A program made the position numbers and the translations under genes. A model generated the notes under the pieces. That model had not been told where the DNA came from. It saw nothing but the letters and a program-made list of their open reading frames with translations, and did not search any database. Shown here in pieces: positions 38,501 to 47,199 of a stretch of DNA of 64,000 nt. This DNA is from Fibrobacteria bacterium (lineage in GTDB: Bacteria; Fibrobacterota; Fibrobacteria; UBA5070). Position 1 is the first letter of the stretch. The number at the start of each line of letters is the position of its first letter. The stretch lies in NCBI GenBank assembly GCA_020633825.1, contig JACKCV010000004.1:186001-250000 (forward strand). The letters run 5' to 3'.

Positions 38501-39108
38501 AGACTCCCGGCCTTGCCGGCACCTCGGGCGGAACCGTCCTTCATGTGGCTCGGGCCGTGGAACCAGGAATCGTTGTCCCCGCTGCGGGCGATCCCGAAGA
38601 ATTTCAGGTTGGTTTCCAGGACGTCGTTGTAGATGTCCGCCCGGATGTCGAAGGGGAGGGAGGTGTCCGGCCCGACCGCGATGCGGAAGGATCCCTCTTC
38701 ACGGAACCCGCCGAACACGGCTTCCGAGACATCTTCCGGAACGACGTTCGAAGTGTCGTTGGTCATGCGGTACAACGGGGTGATGGAGTTGAAATACCCC
38801 GTGATCCGGATGCGCCCCCGATCCCCCTTTCCCTGCGGCACGAGATTCCCGCTGTAGGCGACCGTGCCGTTGCGGCGGACGATCTGGAAGGTGGAGGACC
38901 GAGGATTGGCCACCAGGGCGCGTTTGGCGGGATCGGCGGTGATGTATCCGACCTGGTTCACCCGTACCGCGTGCATGGTCAGGTTCGCCGAATCCAACGC
39001 GCGCCGCCCGCAGGTCGCGCAAGTGTTGTCGATCGCCGTCTGGGCATTGGCTCCCACCACGGCTGCGACCAGGATGCCGACCACGGCATCGAGCACCCTT
39101 CTACTCAT
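32554..39108 (-). CDS. giant secreted GH9 cellulase, multidomain
   Basis: 2184 residues; ATG at 39108 with AAGGGG seven bases upstream and signal peptide MSRRVLDAVVGILVAAVVGANA. In order: Ig-like N-terminal GH9 module (about 40-165, VRVNQVGYITADPAKRA); GH9 barrel (about 175-655) with GGWYDCGDHF giving Asp209 and Asp212, HPHHRAS, and the acid Glu644 in TETCIDFSAQ; two fibronectin-III-like domains (about 668-865); a CBM3-like region (865-975); two tandem repeats of about 113 residues beginning RYRLVW (1165-1388); a long region with DxDxDGxxD calcium-type motifs near 1405, 1605 and 1805; and a C-terminal domain (about 2025-2184) shared with the neighbouring GH9. It cleaves cellulose outside the cell. 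Confidence 0.92.
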   Translation of the reverse strand: MSRRVLDAVVGILVAAVVGANAQTAIDNTCATCGRRALDSANLTMHAVRVNQVGYITADPAKRALVANPRSSTFQIVRRNGTVAYSGNLVPQGKGDRGRIRITGYFNSITPLYRMTNDTSNVVPEDVSEAVFGGFREEGSFRIAVGPDTSLPFDIRADIYNDVLETNLKFFGIARSGDNDSWFHGPSHMKDGSARGAGKAGSLQGGWYDCGDHFKVGQTIAYAFQNLILTYTLWPQKAEDRYGSSYNDTIPFGNDGIPDILREAKIGADYLMRLYNASVEDGLLAKQDMYLQVGVALADHQYWDRPEYQDAQPAARGGPDRVIHTAQGSAVPASFAGSLALFARAWEPFDPAFADSCLRASRDIYAKIVVPRRDESGWSDGGFYIAQGRWDDDLAWAAAALWISTQDTLYKFHLMGNTAFGDNPGAVFNPETFRAGFLARHRSKLFSPGGWIMDYQNNFIHTMWLLHNLVYRTDSLAARMGVPALEAQELRTRIRTVVGERYASESTNGGPRFPGTMVNVQVPYGLVWTSSAWGMNRYNLGGLLPVVAYHDMIREDSATAAAPYWDIVLRNMNYNLGTNPWDISFLMGAGSKNLQHPHHRASNPEGYNAGGIPYAYRPPKGALMGGAIPGQVLLDEWEKYDATETCIDFSAQNLLPAQYLAEDLPPDVDGPLFRNVTVVQVTNTTALVSWETDELSRDTLFYSLTPGGPVIGQEVVSLGKKKTVEITGLTPDTPYWFFFKGMDIFRNVSRDDNRGRFYTFTTTVRAVGPPVIQDIRVCNIRHDRATVFWWTDVPSTSAVEFAPEGGVLETSKVRVEGDDEGLPGRFHKVTLKGLKPGTAYRFDVLSGGARGDSGGLHHRFETIKDFASYTIQVKATDKNGAANGHFYLEVANNEPRPYVGLELRFYFQAPATVAQSLVVHSNDKQMFDVGGMAGPLDVLFGTVTAVPGIADQWYLPITLVDTLPVAGRARIELKMDDAGWNPIPLSVFQSAWSLVPHANPVAFPGLDFSHLWKGPDHVETWNGTPYVTYVQTPYITAHYQGVHVYGYPPDGAKPRVTRTTDFRFSSPLPSPATSLRQDSLPVHFAGRTWSWPDVARAQWQVDGPFVRPAAPLAGRLDSVGFKHDTGEVQGTNTHEFAFWGDRDSSYCSCAWTRYTVVADTQKIPPPRYRLVWVPQGGVSGQVGSRLPLSVVLASDTADTVDVNGSIDLSSIDPRMSFFASGSATNPVSTFPVVSGVATVWVSSEQAVDSARIQADGKVRDAIVTPEASGPISFYERVPPRYRLVWKPDTALVASVGSRLPFELRLVSDTLDPEPMAAVVTLQSTVVGVQFFETSASASPVSRISLVDGVARIWIGSLGSVDSALVLARGSVVDGIVDSGWSSWISFVPPPPWPLIDSASFQDTDCDGATDLARFFLNSAPGTARLLALQAILGTDSVRAAPVWNADSTILSVPVAPAIVGTRPLGTVRIHWSAQGNAGADTVVVVEQAVLDRVGPRIVSASVLENFAPGVVPDTFRVEFSEPVSLGQPGWPFADLVPVSPALGTGRMLSPNLVEWVIPPGGATVHGGDVLRSSKGGFVVDASGNPPSGCGSDSAVVAVRARPVPLRRAVLLDVDGDGQGDLLQVDFARSLRDAEFPDSITGHWNGSQGAFSRSEMIRGSDSSRILLALSPQWQGASPDALSRLVSRSGVGADLWLDSIPLEDGVGPSLRAAILRYGTDWDTLVLRVSEPVTAGLGLELDRWSTPLVPATRREEASPSLVRLVFPSQVVQEGDSLRLTPVWSDGAGNPAAPNAVRVPVFAGDRPPSDAWLVDRDGDGRADQVVMTWDRPYKRPHGYVFHWEDGSRMVTRTTEATDFHPTGPMSAYVDLPDPFPSGATGLVYSSSSPALQLEFLDGFSDSLRFEVRDSVDPIVRDAELRYASEEGAPDTLVVLFSEGMLLQPILPQVLLHVRGPSTLEAPVAQWVVTQSADGVVARLLLQPSDSFQTRFARGDSVRVAPAEDATIRDLVGNVAAGPSPWVPVRFGARPSRFLVEMHPRALHRMDPTHPPRGDQVLLLVRAKGARDWRTLDGQRPGELDHRIGPKVTINVPFGGRVHFYDNIGTAVSGMGLEDLEAATLAGRVPTAADGQYEVWFAWNGADLRGHPVGSGVYTVRLALRRNVASPESDPAWEWSNDLIKFGWMISIP

Positions 39109-39237
39109 GAGTTCGCCCCTTCTCATGCCGGGTTGGCGCACCTCGCCGAGAGAAGCCCCTTCGACCGGACAGGACGTCGGGGATTCCATCGGTCGAAGAT
39201 CCCCCATGGCTCCAGCCGGCTCCCTGGGGGATGGTCC

Positions 39238-42200
39238 TCATTTCGTCGAGACTTCCCACCCGAAGGGGTAGACCTTGTTGAACACGCTGTACTCGGGATT
39301 CTCGTCCTCTCCCGCCAGATTCTGCCAGAGCACCAGGCGCAGCATGTAGACGCCGCTCGCTCCGGGCGTTCCGTTGGCGGCCATGCCCCGCCACTGGATG
39401 CGGACTTCGTACTGGTTGTCCCGATCCTTGGGAATCCGATCCGTGTAGAAGGCCTCCCCGAGAAGGTCGAGCTCGACTCCGCCGACGAAGGTTCCCTGGT
39501 TGTCGTAGATGATCGCCTTCCCGCGCAGAGGTTGGTTCAGCAGGATGGTGGGCCCGAGACCTTGCGCCTCGGCGATCGGATCGACGGGATTCCCGGTGGT
39601 GAAATCGTTCCAGGATTTCGCCCCGGCCGCCCGCACCCATACCTGGGGGGCGGATTCGGCCGGAAGGGGCCACCCTTCGTACTTCAGTTTGTTCGGCTCG
39701 AAGGAGATCTTGAACCGGGGAGGCCTCCGCCCCAGGACCACGGGAACCCAACGCGTCGGATCTTCCACGGAATTCCCCAGGCGATCGGTGACCGTCCCCG
39801 AGGAGGTGGGCGAAAGGCGAAGACGATCCCCCGCACGCAGCACCGAAAGTGTCGAGTCCTTGCTGTCGAGGAGCAACATGGCTCCCAGACTGTCGGAGCG
39901 CAGGAGGGTCTGCCGGGCGCGGACCGGGCCGATCCCCGAGGCTCCGGCATCGAGCACGAGCAGAGGATCGACCCCGGTCCAGGAGATCACTTCGCTCCAG
40001 GACACGTGCAGGGTGTCGGGTGCACCATCCTCCTGGGCGTAACCCAGGCGAGCGGTCATGAGGACCGGTGCCACCTGGTCGTGAACCGGGAATCCCGTCG
40101 TGGTTCCGGCGGAGATCTGGCGTCCCAGGTCGAGCCGGGAGGCGGACGTCGCCCCCACCTCGAAGGGGCCGACCGGAAGCAGAGCGGACAATCCATCCGG
40201 CTGGAGTTCCCAGGAGTCGGCCACAATCCGAACCGAGTCGAGCGTTCCCGCACGATTGGGCCAGAGGAGATCCAACGCCGGGCGGGTCCGGGGCCGGTGC
40301 CCCCAGCGGACCAGGAGGTGATCCACGGCACCATCCCCATCCAGATCCTGAGCCCAGCCCGCCTGCGGGGCCCGTTCGGAACCTTGGACCTTGACCCAGG
40401 GGTGGGAGACGGTCGGACGATTTTCCAACGCATCCACGAACCCGGTCAGATTCTCCGGCTTGACCGAATCACCCGGGAACACGCTCACCGTATCCACGGG
40501 GATGGCCCATCGGATCCCATCCCCGGACAATCCCGGTGCGATGAACGCGATGGATGCCGGAGCTCCGCCAGTCCCGAGGAACAGACCCGAAACACCCTTG
40601 TCGAGGGTCACCTGCTCGGAGAAGACCAAGTGGAGGGTGTCCGCCGGAGGGAGATGCTGGCCGACCTCGTAGGAGAGCTTGGCCGAAAGGAGGACGGGAG
40701 GCACGCTGTCGTGGATGGGGAATCTCACCGAAGCCGTCCCGGAGACCTGGCGTCCCAGATCCGTGGTGCTCGAGGACGTGACCCCGAGATCGAAGGGGCC
40801 GATGGAAACGACCGTCGTCTTCCCGTCGGGCTGCATGATCCATCCGTTGGAGGCGACGCGAACGGTATCGTAGCCACCACCGAGGGAAGGCCACAACAAC
40901 ACGAAGGATGGACGGGTCCGCGGTGCTCGGGACCACACCATCGTGACGCGATCCACGGCACCATCCCCATCGACATCCGAGTACCACGCCATCGCCGGAG
41001 GACGATCCTCTCCCTGGATCTCGACCCAAGGATGCAGCGGTGCCGCGGAGCGCCCGTTGGCATCCACGAAGCGTCCGCCGGGAGTGGGCCTCGTCGAATC
41101 ACCCGGCAGGATGGATCCGGTATCTACCAAAATCTTCCAATTCCAGTCGTCCACCGCGATGGGATTTCCCACGACCGTCAATGGCGACGTGCCCGCCACG
41201 GGGATTTGCAACCAGCTCGTTCCGACGATGGAGCGGGTCGGCTCGCTGAAGGAAAGCAGCAGCGTGTCCGTCGCGCCCGAACCGTAGGTCAGTTTGGCCG
41301 AAAGGAGCGCGGGGCCCACCGAATCGATCAGGGGCACCCGAGCCGAATCCCCGTTCTTGAACAAGGTGATGGACCCCATCCCCTGCGAGCCCGATCCCAT
41401 GGTGAGGGAACGGGAGTAGGCGGGCAGATCGATCGCCACCTGCGAGTCTCCGACCACAGGGGCCACGACGACATCACGCACGCTGTCGGCCACGCCGAAA
41501 CGCACCACGGCGCGTTCGGGAGTTTCACCGGCCCTCAGGTTTCGTTTGTAGACCACCACGACCTGGTCGGCAGTGCCGTCGCCGTCCGCATCGCGGATCC
41601 AGGCGCGTGACACCGGGGCTTGGCGCACCCAGAGCTTCAGATCCCTCAGCTCGGGGCAGGGGCTCGCTCCATTGCCGGCCAGATCCTGCGCGGATCCACC
41701 CAGGCGGACCTGGTCCCCCGCCTTCAGCACACCCGTCCGCACGACGACGGTCCAACGGCCGGTGACCGGATCGCTCAACCAGGCGGAATCGACCACGATC
41801 CCCGAAGTCGCCAAGGGAGACCCGGACCGGACCACCTCGGTGAACCAGGTCTTGGCCGGAACGGAAATCGGTTCGGAGACCCACAGCGCGATCGTATCGA
41901 CGACCCCTCCCGTGAGGTTCTCGACGATCCTGGCCGAATCGATCCAGGGCCCGACGCTGTCCGACAGCGCCTGGGAAACCGCCTTGTATCCACCGCGGCC
42001 ATCGGGAACCATCATCGAGGCGCTTCCCGTGCGGTTCCCGATCTCGGGAACTCCGGCCAAAGGCATGATCAGGGTCGTCCCGGCGGCATCCAGACTCGTC
42101 GCGGCACCAGGCAGAGGAATCACCTGGGACGCCCCTCCGACGGACCGCAGCGTGACGGTGTCCGGCCCGAGACCGACCACGGTGCCGGTGGATACGGCTC

Positions 42201-45200
42201 GGAGGGAAACATCGTCGATCATGATCCCGTAGGCGTCTCCGGAAATGGATTTGAACACCAGGGAATCGTTGCCGATCGCGACGAGATCTACGGTTTGATG
42301 TTCCCAACGTCGCGCTCCGACGGGTCGGCGGATGGTGTCGACGACAACACCATTCCACAGGACGACGGCGAGGGTCCCCTTGGTATCCCCCGTCCAACTG
42401 TTCCAGGAGTGTTCGAAACCAAGCACCAACCGCTGCCCCGGTGTCGTCGCCAATTTCTGACCAATCGCCCCGGGCTTCGCGTTGTTCAGGTCCAGCGCGG
42501 CGCCGCCACTTGCTGGAGGCAGAATGGAATCGTCGATGATGTCCACGTCCGCGACACGCCATGCGCGGAAGGTCGATGTCCCATCGAACTGCAGTCCTTT
42601 CCCGGTGATGGAGGCATCTTCGAACCCTCCGTCGACCACCAGCTCGGGTCCCAGAGCGGCACCCCCCGGGAAGGCCCGGTCGAAGAGCACGCGTGCTTCG
42701 TAGCTCCCATCGCAGGCGCGGAAGATCCCTCCGCGCAGGGGAGTCGGCCAGGCGCTCCGAACACGCAGACGGACCTGGGCGGAATCCTCGGGATCGTTGG
42801 CGTCCCGATAGATCGCCTGCAGGGAATCGGCGACCGGCGAGATGGATCCCGCGGTCCATCCCGGAAGGGTGGAGATGGAGACCGGAGCGGAACGGAAGAC
42901 GCCGGTGCTGTCCCCCGTTTCGGTCAGGGTCAGGGCCACGGAATCCGTCCCCGATCGCAGGATGACCTTCACGAGATCCTTGCCTGCACGGGTCAGGTTG
43001 TTGTCGTTGTCCCGGACCTCCACGACCACGCTCGAGGAATCCGGAACGAGATCTCCGGAAAGGACGCCGAGCGAGGCGGGATCCAGGAAGGCGATGCTCG
43101 AGGTGGTGGAATTGCCCTTGGTGAACTGCACGAACCACGAGCCGTTGTCGAAGGCGCAGCCGTTCTCGCAGGTCGTGGCGGTGTCGGGGCACACGCCCGA
43201 TCCGCCGAAGATCGTGATGTCCACGGAGTTCCCGCCGACCCCCATGCGGACGGGGATGTCGAGGTTCCACAATTTGGAGACGGGATCCTGGATCGCGGCT
43301 TGGGCGAGCTGGGCCGGAGTCAGCCGCGTGCCGTTCACCCAGATGTCGGTGACCACCCCCTTGGCGGCGGGGGTGAGTTTGTCGAAGATGTTCGCCACCC
43401 CCTTGACCCGGACCGTCGAAGAGGCCCGGTCGAGGACGATGGTGTTCCCGTCCGGAACATCGAAGGGAGCCGCCCACTTCACTTCCGCCCCCCAATAGGT
43501 CTTCTTGGTCGCCTGTTCGATGTGGGAAGGCGAGAAGCCGTACACGAACTCGCCCTTGCGGTACACGGTCATGTAGGGATTCAACGGCATGTCCGCCGAA
43601 AGATTGTCGATCAGGGCGTTGGCCTCGGTCTGGTTCTTGACGATGGGGATCCCCGGGAAGTCGACCGGATCACCCGCGGCGGTCGAATGCGGCATGAACG
43701 ACCAATCCAGGGTGTTCTTGCCCATGGGGTGGGCCGCCAATCCATTGTCGAGCACGTCGAACCAACCCGTGTCGTTGACGTGGAAGACCGGCACGGTGGG
43801 CACGAAGACCTTCACCCAATTGATCAGATCGAGCTGGGCCGCGTTCAGGAGTTTGGAATACTCGCTGCGCTCTGCGAACATCACGTCGAAGCGGATGCGG
43901 GAACCCTGCTTCATCATGGTCGGACCGAGCGGCAGGTCGAAGTAGAAGACCGTCGTGTTGGTGACGGGATCGTAGGTTTCCGGCATCTTCATGGGACGGA
44001 GCATCTGGACCCCGCGATTCAGGGTGCCCCAGGACCAGTCCAGCCCCCAGACCGGATCGTCGCAGGGCTTGTTGAATCCCGCTCCATCGTAGGCCTGGCA
44101 GATGTCGTAACGGGCGGCCATCGCCTCCTCGAAGAGCAGAGGGACGTCCACGAGGCCGGCCGCGGTGCTCTTGATGTGGGTCAGCGGCGTACCCGTCGCA
44201 TCCTTCAAGGTGTCCGGGGATCGGACGTACACGCGCACCGAGAGGGAGTCGTAGTCCCGTGCTTCGTTGTTCACCACGTTGATGCCCAGCGCAGGCATCC
44301 CCGCCCAATCGTACTGGACCGCGTACATGCTGAAATTCGCCATCTTGACCGGCGTGCGGAAGGTGTAGTTCAGGCCCTGGTTGTTGTCCCAGACACCGTC
44401 CGACCCCACCTTGAACCAATAATTGGTCTTCTCGGTCAGCCCCCCGATCTTCACGTAGTGGAACTTGGTCGGATGTCCGGACTCGTCGATGTCGTCGGCG
44501 CAGGTCCAGGTCGCGTCCTCCACGGGAGTCCGGCCCCAACAGATGCTCGACTGGTGCTCCCCGTCGGGAGTGAACCACATGATCTCCGCGGAATCGGCTG
44601 TGACGTTGCACACCTTGACGTTCTCGATCTGGGCAGGCCCGACCGGCAGGGCCTTGGTCGTGAACGAGAACGGAGTTCCATCCGGAAGGGGGTTCTCCCA
44701 TTTGGTGTAGGTCGCGGAGTTTCCGGCCAGGTCGGTGGCCCGGACATCGAAGAAGTATTGGGTCGCCGGTTTGAGTCCTCCGATGAGGTACTTGTGGGAT
44801 ACCCCGGGGGAATCCGAGGGCAGGGACTTGATCCAGGTTCCCGGAGCCAGCCCGTAGTCCAGCACGACCCGTCCGTACTTGTCGAGCTGGATCTCGATCT
44901 GGGCCAGGGTATCGGAGACGTAGACCACCTTCACGGTGGGCACCGGAGGCAGGTTGAGGGGAACGTCCGCCGCCAACCCCGTGGCGATCGCGATCGAGGA
45001 AGCCGCACCATCGAGGCAGACCTCGGTGGTGTGGTATTCGTTCCAATAATCCTCGACGACGCCGTTTTCCGCCAGGGTGGGATCCCATGCCCCGTACAAC
45101 GCACCGACCGGAACATGGTAGGCGTAGGGCGTCCCTGGAGTGTTGCGCCCCTCCGGGTTGGCGGCGCGGTGGTGCGGGTGGTTGAAATTCTTCTCGCCGA

Positions 45201-47112
45201 GCCCCATGAACATGGACACGTCCCAGGGATTCACGCCGAGCATGTAGTCCATCTGGCGGACCATCAGCTGGCGGACCGGACCGCGATTCCAAGCATATCC
45301 GGTGAGTTCGGTCCCCGCCAACCCCGCTTCCAGGTCGCGGGTGATGTCGTAGTAGATGAACAGTTCGAACGCGTTGGCGACCTGGTACCGATTCCACACC
45401 CATTGCTGCTGGGTGAACATGGTGAACCAGTTCCCTCCGGCCCGGATCGCGTACCCCCCGCCATCGTTGGGATCGACCGACGGAAGGTCGATCGAGATCC
45501 CCGCCCCTCCGGAAATGGAATTCAGGTTCTGGACCACGCCCGCGATCGTGTGGGTGACCAGATTCTGGCGTTCGGCCTCGTCCCGCACGCCGAAGGCGAG
45601 TGCGGAATCCTTGTCGGAGAGGATCAGCTTGTAGAAGGCGTACAAGGCGAGCTGGTGTCGGTTCGCCCAGTCCGAATTGGCACCGCCCTTGGTCAGGTTC
45701 GGATTGGAATACACCATCCATCCACCTTCCCAACTGCTCTTCATCGGCGTGGGTCCCCCACCGGCGTTCCAGGTCGCCCCGTGCGACCCGACGGTCTTGT
45801 CGTAGGCGATGTCGGAGAGGTAGGACTTGTCCTTGGTGACCCACAGCAGCGCGGTCGCGGCCAAGGCGAGGTTGGCGTTCACCTTGTCGGGGCCGGCTCC
45901 GTTGTAGGCCGGGCTCGAAACGACGACGCGATTCGCCTTGGCGTACGCGTACATGTCCTTCGCCGCCATCAGGGCGGTGTCCGCCCATTTCGGATCGTAG
46001 GGGCGCCAGCGCTTGGAGAGGATCGCCAACCCGGCCGCGACATCCCCGAGGGTGTTGGCACCGAGTTCCGACCTGAGAATCCGCTCCTTCCACCCCCCTC
46101 GTCCGACCTCGGTCATCGCATCCTGGTTTTCAGGGCGTCCCCACCAGCCGTGATCCTTGCCGAAATCCCCTACACCGGTCACCATTCCAGAATCGGTTCC
46201 CCCTCTCGGGCCCGTCGACCGACCATGCCGCACCCAGGAATCCACGAAGAACCTTCCACCGAAATAGGCCTCGAACAGGATGTCGGGGATGCCATCGGTC
46301 CGCAAGGTGTTGGCATGGTTCATTCCGTAGTGGTTCGCGTCGCGCTCGGGCATCGTCGCCGCCAAGGTCGCCAGGGTGGCCAAGGCGTAGCTCATCGTCT
46401 GCGGCTCCTTCAAGTGGTCGCCGCAATCGTACCAGCCGCCCTTGTAGGCCCCCGGAGCGGGGGGAGTGGCCAAGGATCCGTCCTTCATGTGGCTGGCCCG
46501 GTGGAACCAGGAGGGGAAGCTGCCGCTGCGCTGGATCCCGAAGAACTTGAGAACGCCGTCGCGGACCATGCCGTAGACATTGTCCGAAACGAGGAAGGTG
46601 TGGGAGGTGTCCTTCCCGACCACGATCCGGTACTTGCCCCCCTCGACCAAGCCGACACCGGGAAGCGTTCCCTCCATCACCGCATCGGGGAGGATGGTGG
46701 TGCCCAGGCCCGTCGTGCTCATGCGGTAGCGGGTATCGCCCCCCGAAACGGTGCCGGCCCAATTGGATGCGATCACGGAGATGTTCGTGCCGCTGTTGAA
46801 TCCTTTGGCCACCAACGGACCGGTCCCGACCACGGTGCCGGTCGCGGAATCGATCACGGTAAACGCCAGGGCGCTCCCGACGTGGTAGAACTTCGCCATG
46901 CCGCCCACGACGTCCTGGGTGCGATAGCCAGCCTGGTTCAACCGGATGCGGGACGGCTTCAGGGTCAGGGAATCCCGAACCCGCTGATCCACCCCAGAAT
47001 CGGGGAGGGGATTGGCGATGGGATCGTAGGGCATCGGTTCAGCAGCGAAACCGAAGCCCACCGCTCCGAGTACCAAGACAAGGGACCGCATTTTTGTCGC
47101 AAAAGCAAGCAC
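39238..47112 (-). CDS. giant secreted GH9 cellulase, multidomain
   Basis: 2624 residues from GTG at 47112 with GGAG six bases upstream; the ATG at 47091 lacks a binding site. Signal peptide LAFATKMRSLVLVLGAVGFGFA. Domains: Ig-like (about 50-185, IRLNQAGYRTQDVVG); GH9 barrel (195-705) with GGWYDCGDHL (Asp229, Asp232), HPHHRAA and acid Glu697 in TTEVCLDG; fibronectin-III-like pair (715-905); CBM3-like region with NNEARDYDSLSVRVYV; a DNDNN segment near 1355; a DUF642-like galactose-binding domain starting ELVVDGGFED (about 1490-1640); DADGDGTAD, DVDGDGAVD and DLDGDGAVD motifs near 1837, 2042 and 2255; and the shared C-terminal domain (2470-2624, AIIYDNQGTFVGG). The two GH9 genes are 129 bases apart, same strand. 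Confidence 0.92.
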   Translation of the reverse strand: MLAFATKMRSLVLVLGAVGFGFAAEPMPYDPIANPLPDSGVDQRVRDSLTLKPSRIRLNQAGYRTQDVVGGMAKFYHVGSALAFTVIDSATGTVVGTGPLVAKGFNSGTNISVIASNWAGTVSGGDTRYRMSTTGLGTTILPDAVMEGTLPGVGLVEGGKYRIVVGKDTSHTFLVSDNVYGMVRDGVLKFFGIQRSGSFPSWFHRASHMKDGSLATPPAPGAYKGGWYDCGDHLKEPQTMSYALATLATLAATMPERDANHYGMNHANTLRTDGIPDILFEAYFGGRFFVDSWVRHGRSTGPRGGTDSGMVTGVGDFGKDHGWWGRPENQDAMTEVGRGGWKERILRSELGANTLGDVAAGLAILSKRWRPYDPKWADTALMAAKDMYAYAKANRVVVSSPAYNGAGPDKVNANLALAATALLWVTKDKSYLSDIAYDKTVGSHGATWNAGGGPTPMKSSWEGGWMVYSNPNLTKGGANSDWANRHQLALYAFYKLILSDKDSALAFGVRDEAERQNLVTHTIAGVVQNLNSISGGAGISIDLPSVDPNDGGGYAIRAGGNWFTMFTQQQWVWNRYQVANAFELFIYYDITRDLEAGLAGTELTGYAWNRGPVRQLMVRQMDYMLGVNPWDVSMFMGLGEKNFNHPHHRAANPEGRNTPGTPYAYHVPVGALYGAWDPTLAENGVVEDYWNEYHTTEVCLDGAASSIAIATGLAADVPLNLPPVPTVKVVYVSDTLAQIEIQLDKYGRVVLDYGLAPGTWIKSLPSDSPGVSHKYLIGGLKPATQYFFDVRATDLAGNSATYTKWENPLPDGTPFSFTTKALPVGPAQIENVKVCNVTADSAEIMWFTPDGEHQSSICWGRTPVEDATWTCADDIDESGHPTKFHYVKIGGLTEKTNYWFKVGSDGVWDNNQGLNYTFRTPVKMANFSMYAVQYDWAGMPALGINVVNNEARDYDSLSVRVYVRSPDTLKDATGTPLTHIKSTAAGLVDVPLLFEEAMAARYDICQAYDGAGFNKPCDDPVWGLDWSWGTLNRGVQMLRPMKMPETYDPVTNTTVFYFDLPLGPTMMKQGSRIRFDVMFAERSEYSKLLNAAQLDLINWVKVFVPTVPVFHVNDTGWFDVLDNGLAAHPMGKNTLDWSFMPHSTAAGDPVDFPGIPIVKNQTEANALIDNLSADMPLNPYMTVYRKGEFVYGFSPSHIEQATKKTYWGAEVKWAAPFDVPDGNTIVLDRASSTVRVKGVANIFDKLTPAAKGVVTDIWVNGTRLTPAQLAQAAIQDPVSKLWNLDIPVRMGVGGNSVDITIFGGSGVCPDTATTCENGCAFDNGSWFVQFTKGNSTTSSIAFLDPASLGVLSGDLVPDSSSVVVEVRDNDNNLTRAGKDLVKVILRSGTDSVALTLTETGDSTGVFRSAPVSISTLPGWTAGSISPVADSLQAIYRDANDPEDSAQVRLRVRSAWPTPLRGGIFRACDGSYEARVLFDRAFPGGAALGPELVVDGGFEDASITGKGLQFDGTSTFRAWRVADVDIIDDSILPPASGGAALDLNNAKPGAIGQKLATTPGQRLVLGFEHSWNSWTGDTKGTLAVVLWNGVVVDTIRRPVGARRWEHQTVDLVAIGNDSLVFKSISGDAYGIMIDDVSLRAVSTGTVVGLGPDTVTLRSVGGASQVIPLPGAATSLDAAGTTLIMPLAGVPEIGNRTGSASMMVPDGRGGYKAVSQALSDSVGPWIDSARIVENLTGGVVDTIALWVSEPISVPAKTWFTEVVRSGSPLATSGIVVDSAWLSDPVTGRWTVVVRTGVLKAGDQVRLGGSAQDLAGNGASPCPELRDLKLWVRQAPVSRAWIRDADGDGTADQVVVVYKRNLRAGETPERAVVRFGVADSVRDVVVAPVVGDSQVAIDLPAYSRSLTMGSGSQGMGSITLFKNGDSARVPLIDSVGPALLSAKLTYGSGATDTLLLSFSEPTRSIVGTSWLQIPVAGTSPLTVVGNPIAVDDWNWKILVDTGSILPGDSTRPTPGGRFVDANGRSAAPLHPWVEIQGEDRPPAMAWYSDVDGDGAVDRVTMVWSRAPRTRPSFVLLWPSLGGGYDTVRVASNGWIMQPDGKTTVVSIGPFDLGVTSSSTTDLGRQVSGTASVRFPIHDSVPPVLLSAKLSYEVGQHLPPADTLHLVFSEQVTLDKGVSGLFLGTGGAPASIAFIAPGLSGDGIRWAIPVDTVSVFPGDSVKPENLTGFVDALENRPTVSHPWVKVQGSERAPQAGWAQDLDGDGAVDHLLVRWGHRPRTRPALDLLWPNRAGTLDSVRIVADSWELQPDGLSALLPVGPFEVGATSASRLDLGRQISAGTTTGFPVHDQVAPVLMTARLGYAQEDGAPDTLHVSWSEVISWTGVDPLLVLDAGASGIGPVRARQTLLRSDSLGAMLLLDSKDSTLSVLRAGDRLRLSPTSSGTVTDRLGNSVEDPTRWVPVVLGRRPPRFKISFEPNKLKYEGWPLPAESAPQVWVRAAGAKSWNDFTTGNPVDPIAEAQGLGPTILLNQPLRGKAIIYDNQGTFVGGVELDLLGEAFYTDRIPKDRDNQYEVRIQWRGMAANGTPGASGVYMLRLVLWQNLAGEDENPEYSVFNKVYPFGWEVSTK

Positions 47113-47170
47113 GAGTTTCTCCGGGCAGAGACAACAACTACTCCGGAGCGTCCTCCGGATCATCCCTGGC

Positions 47171-47199
47171 AGAGTAGGGTGAATCCCGAAAAACCGCAA
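47171..47199 (-). promoter_or_regulatory. promoter candidate for the 39238-47112 GH9 gene
   Basis: On the minus strand TTGCGG (47199-47194) and TACTCT (47176-47171) are 17 bases apart, predicting a start near 47165 and a leader of about 55 bases before the GTG at 47112. The match is moderate. Confidence 0.35.
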
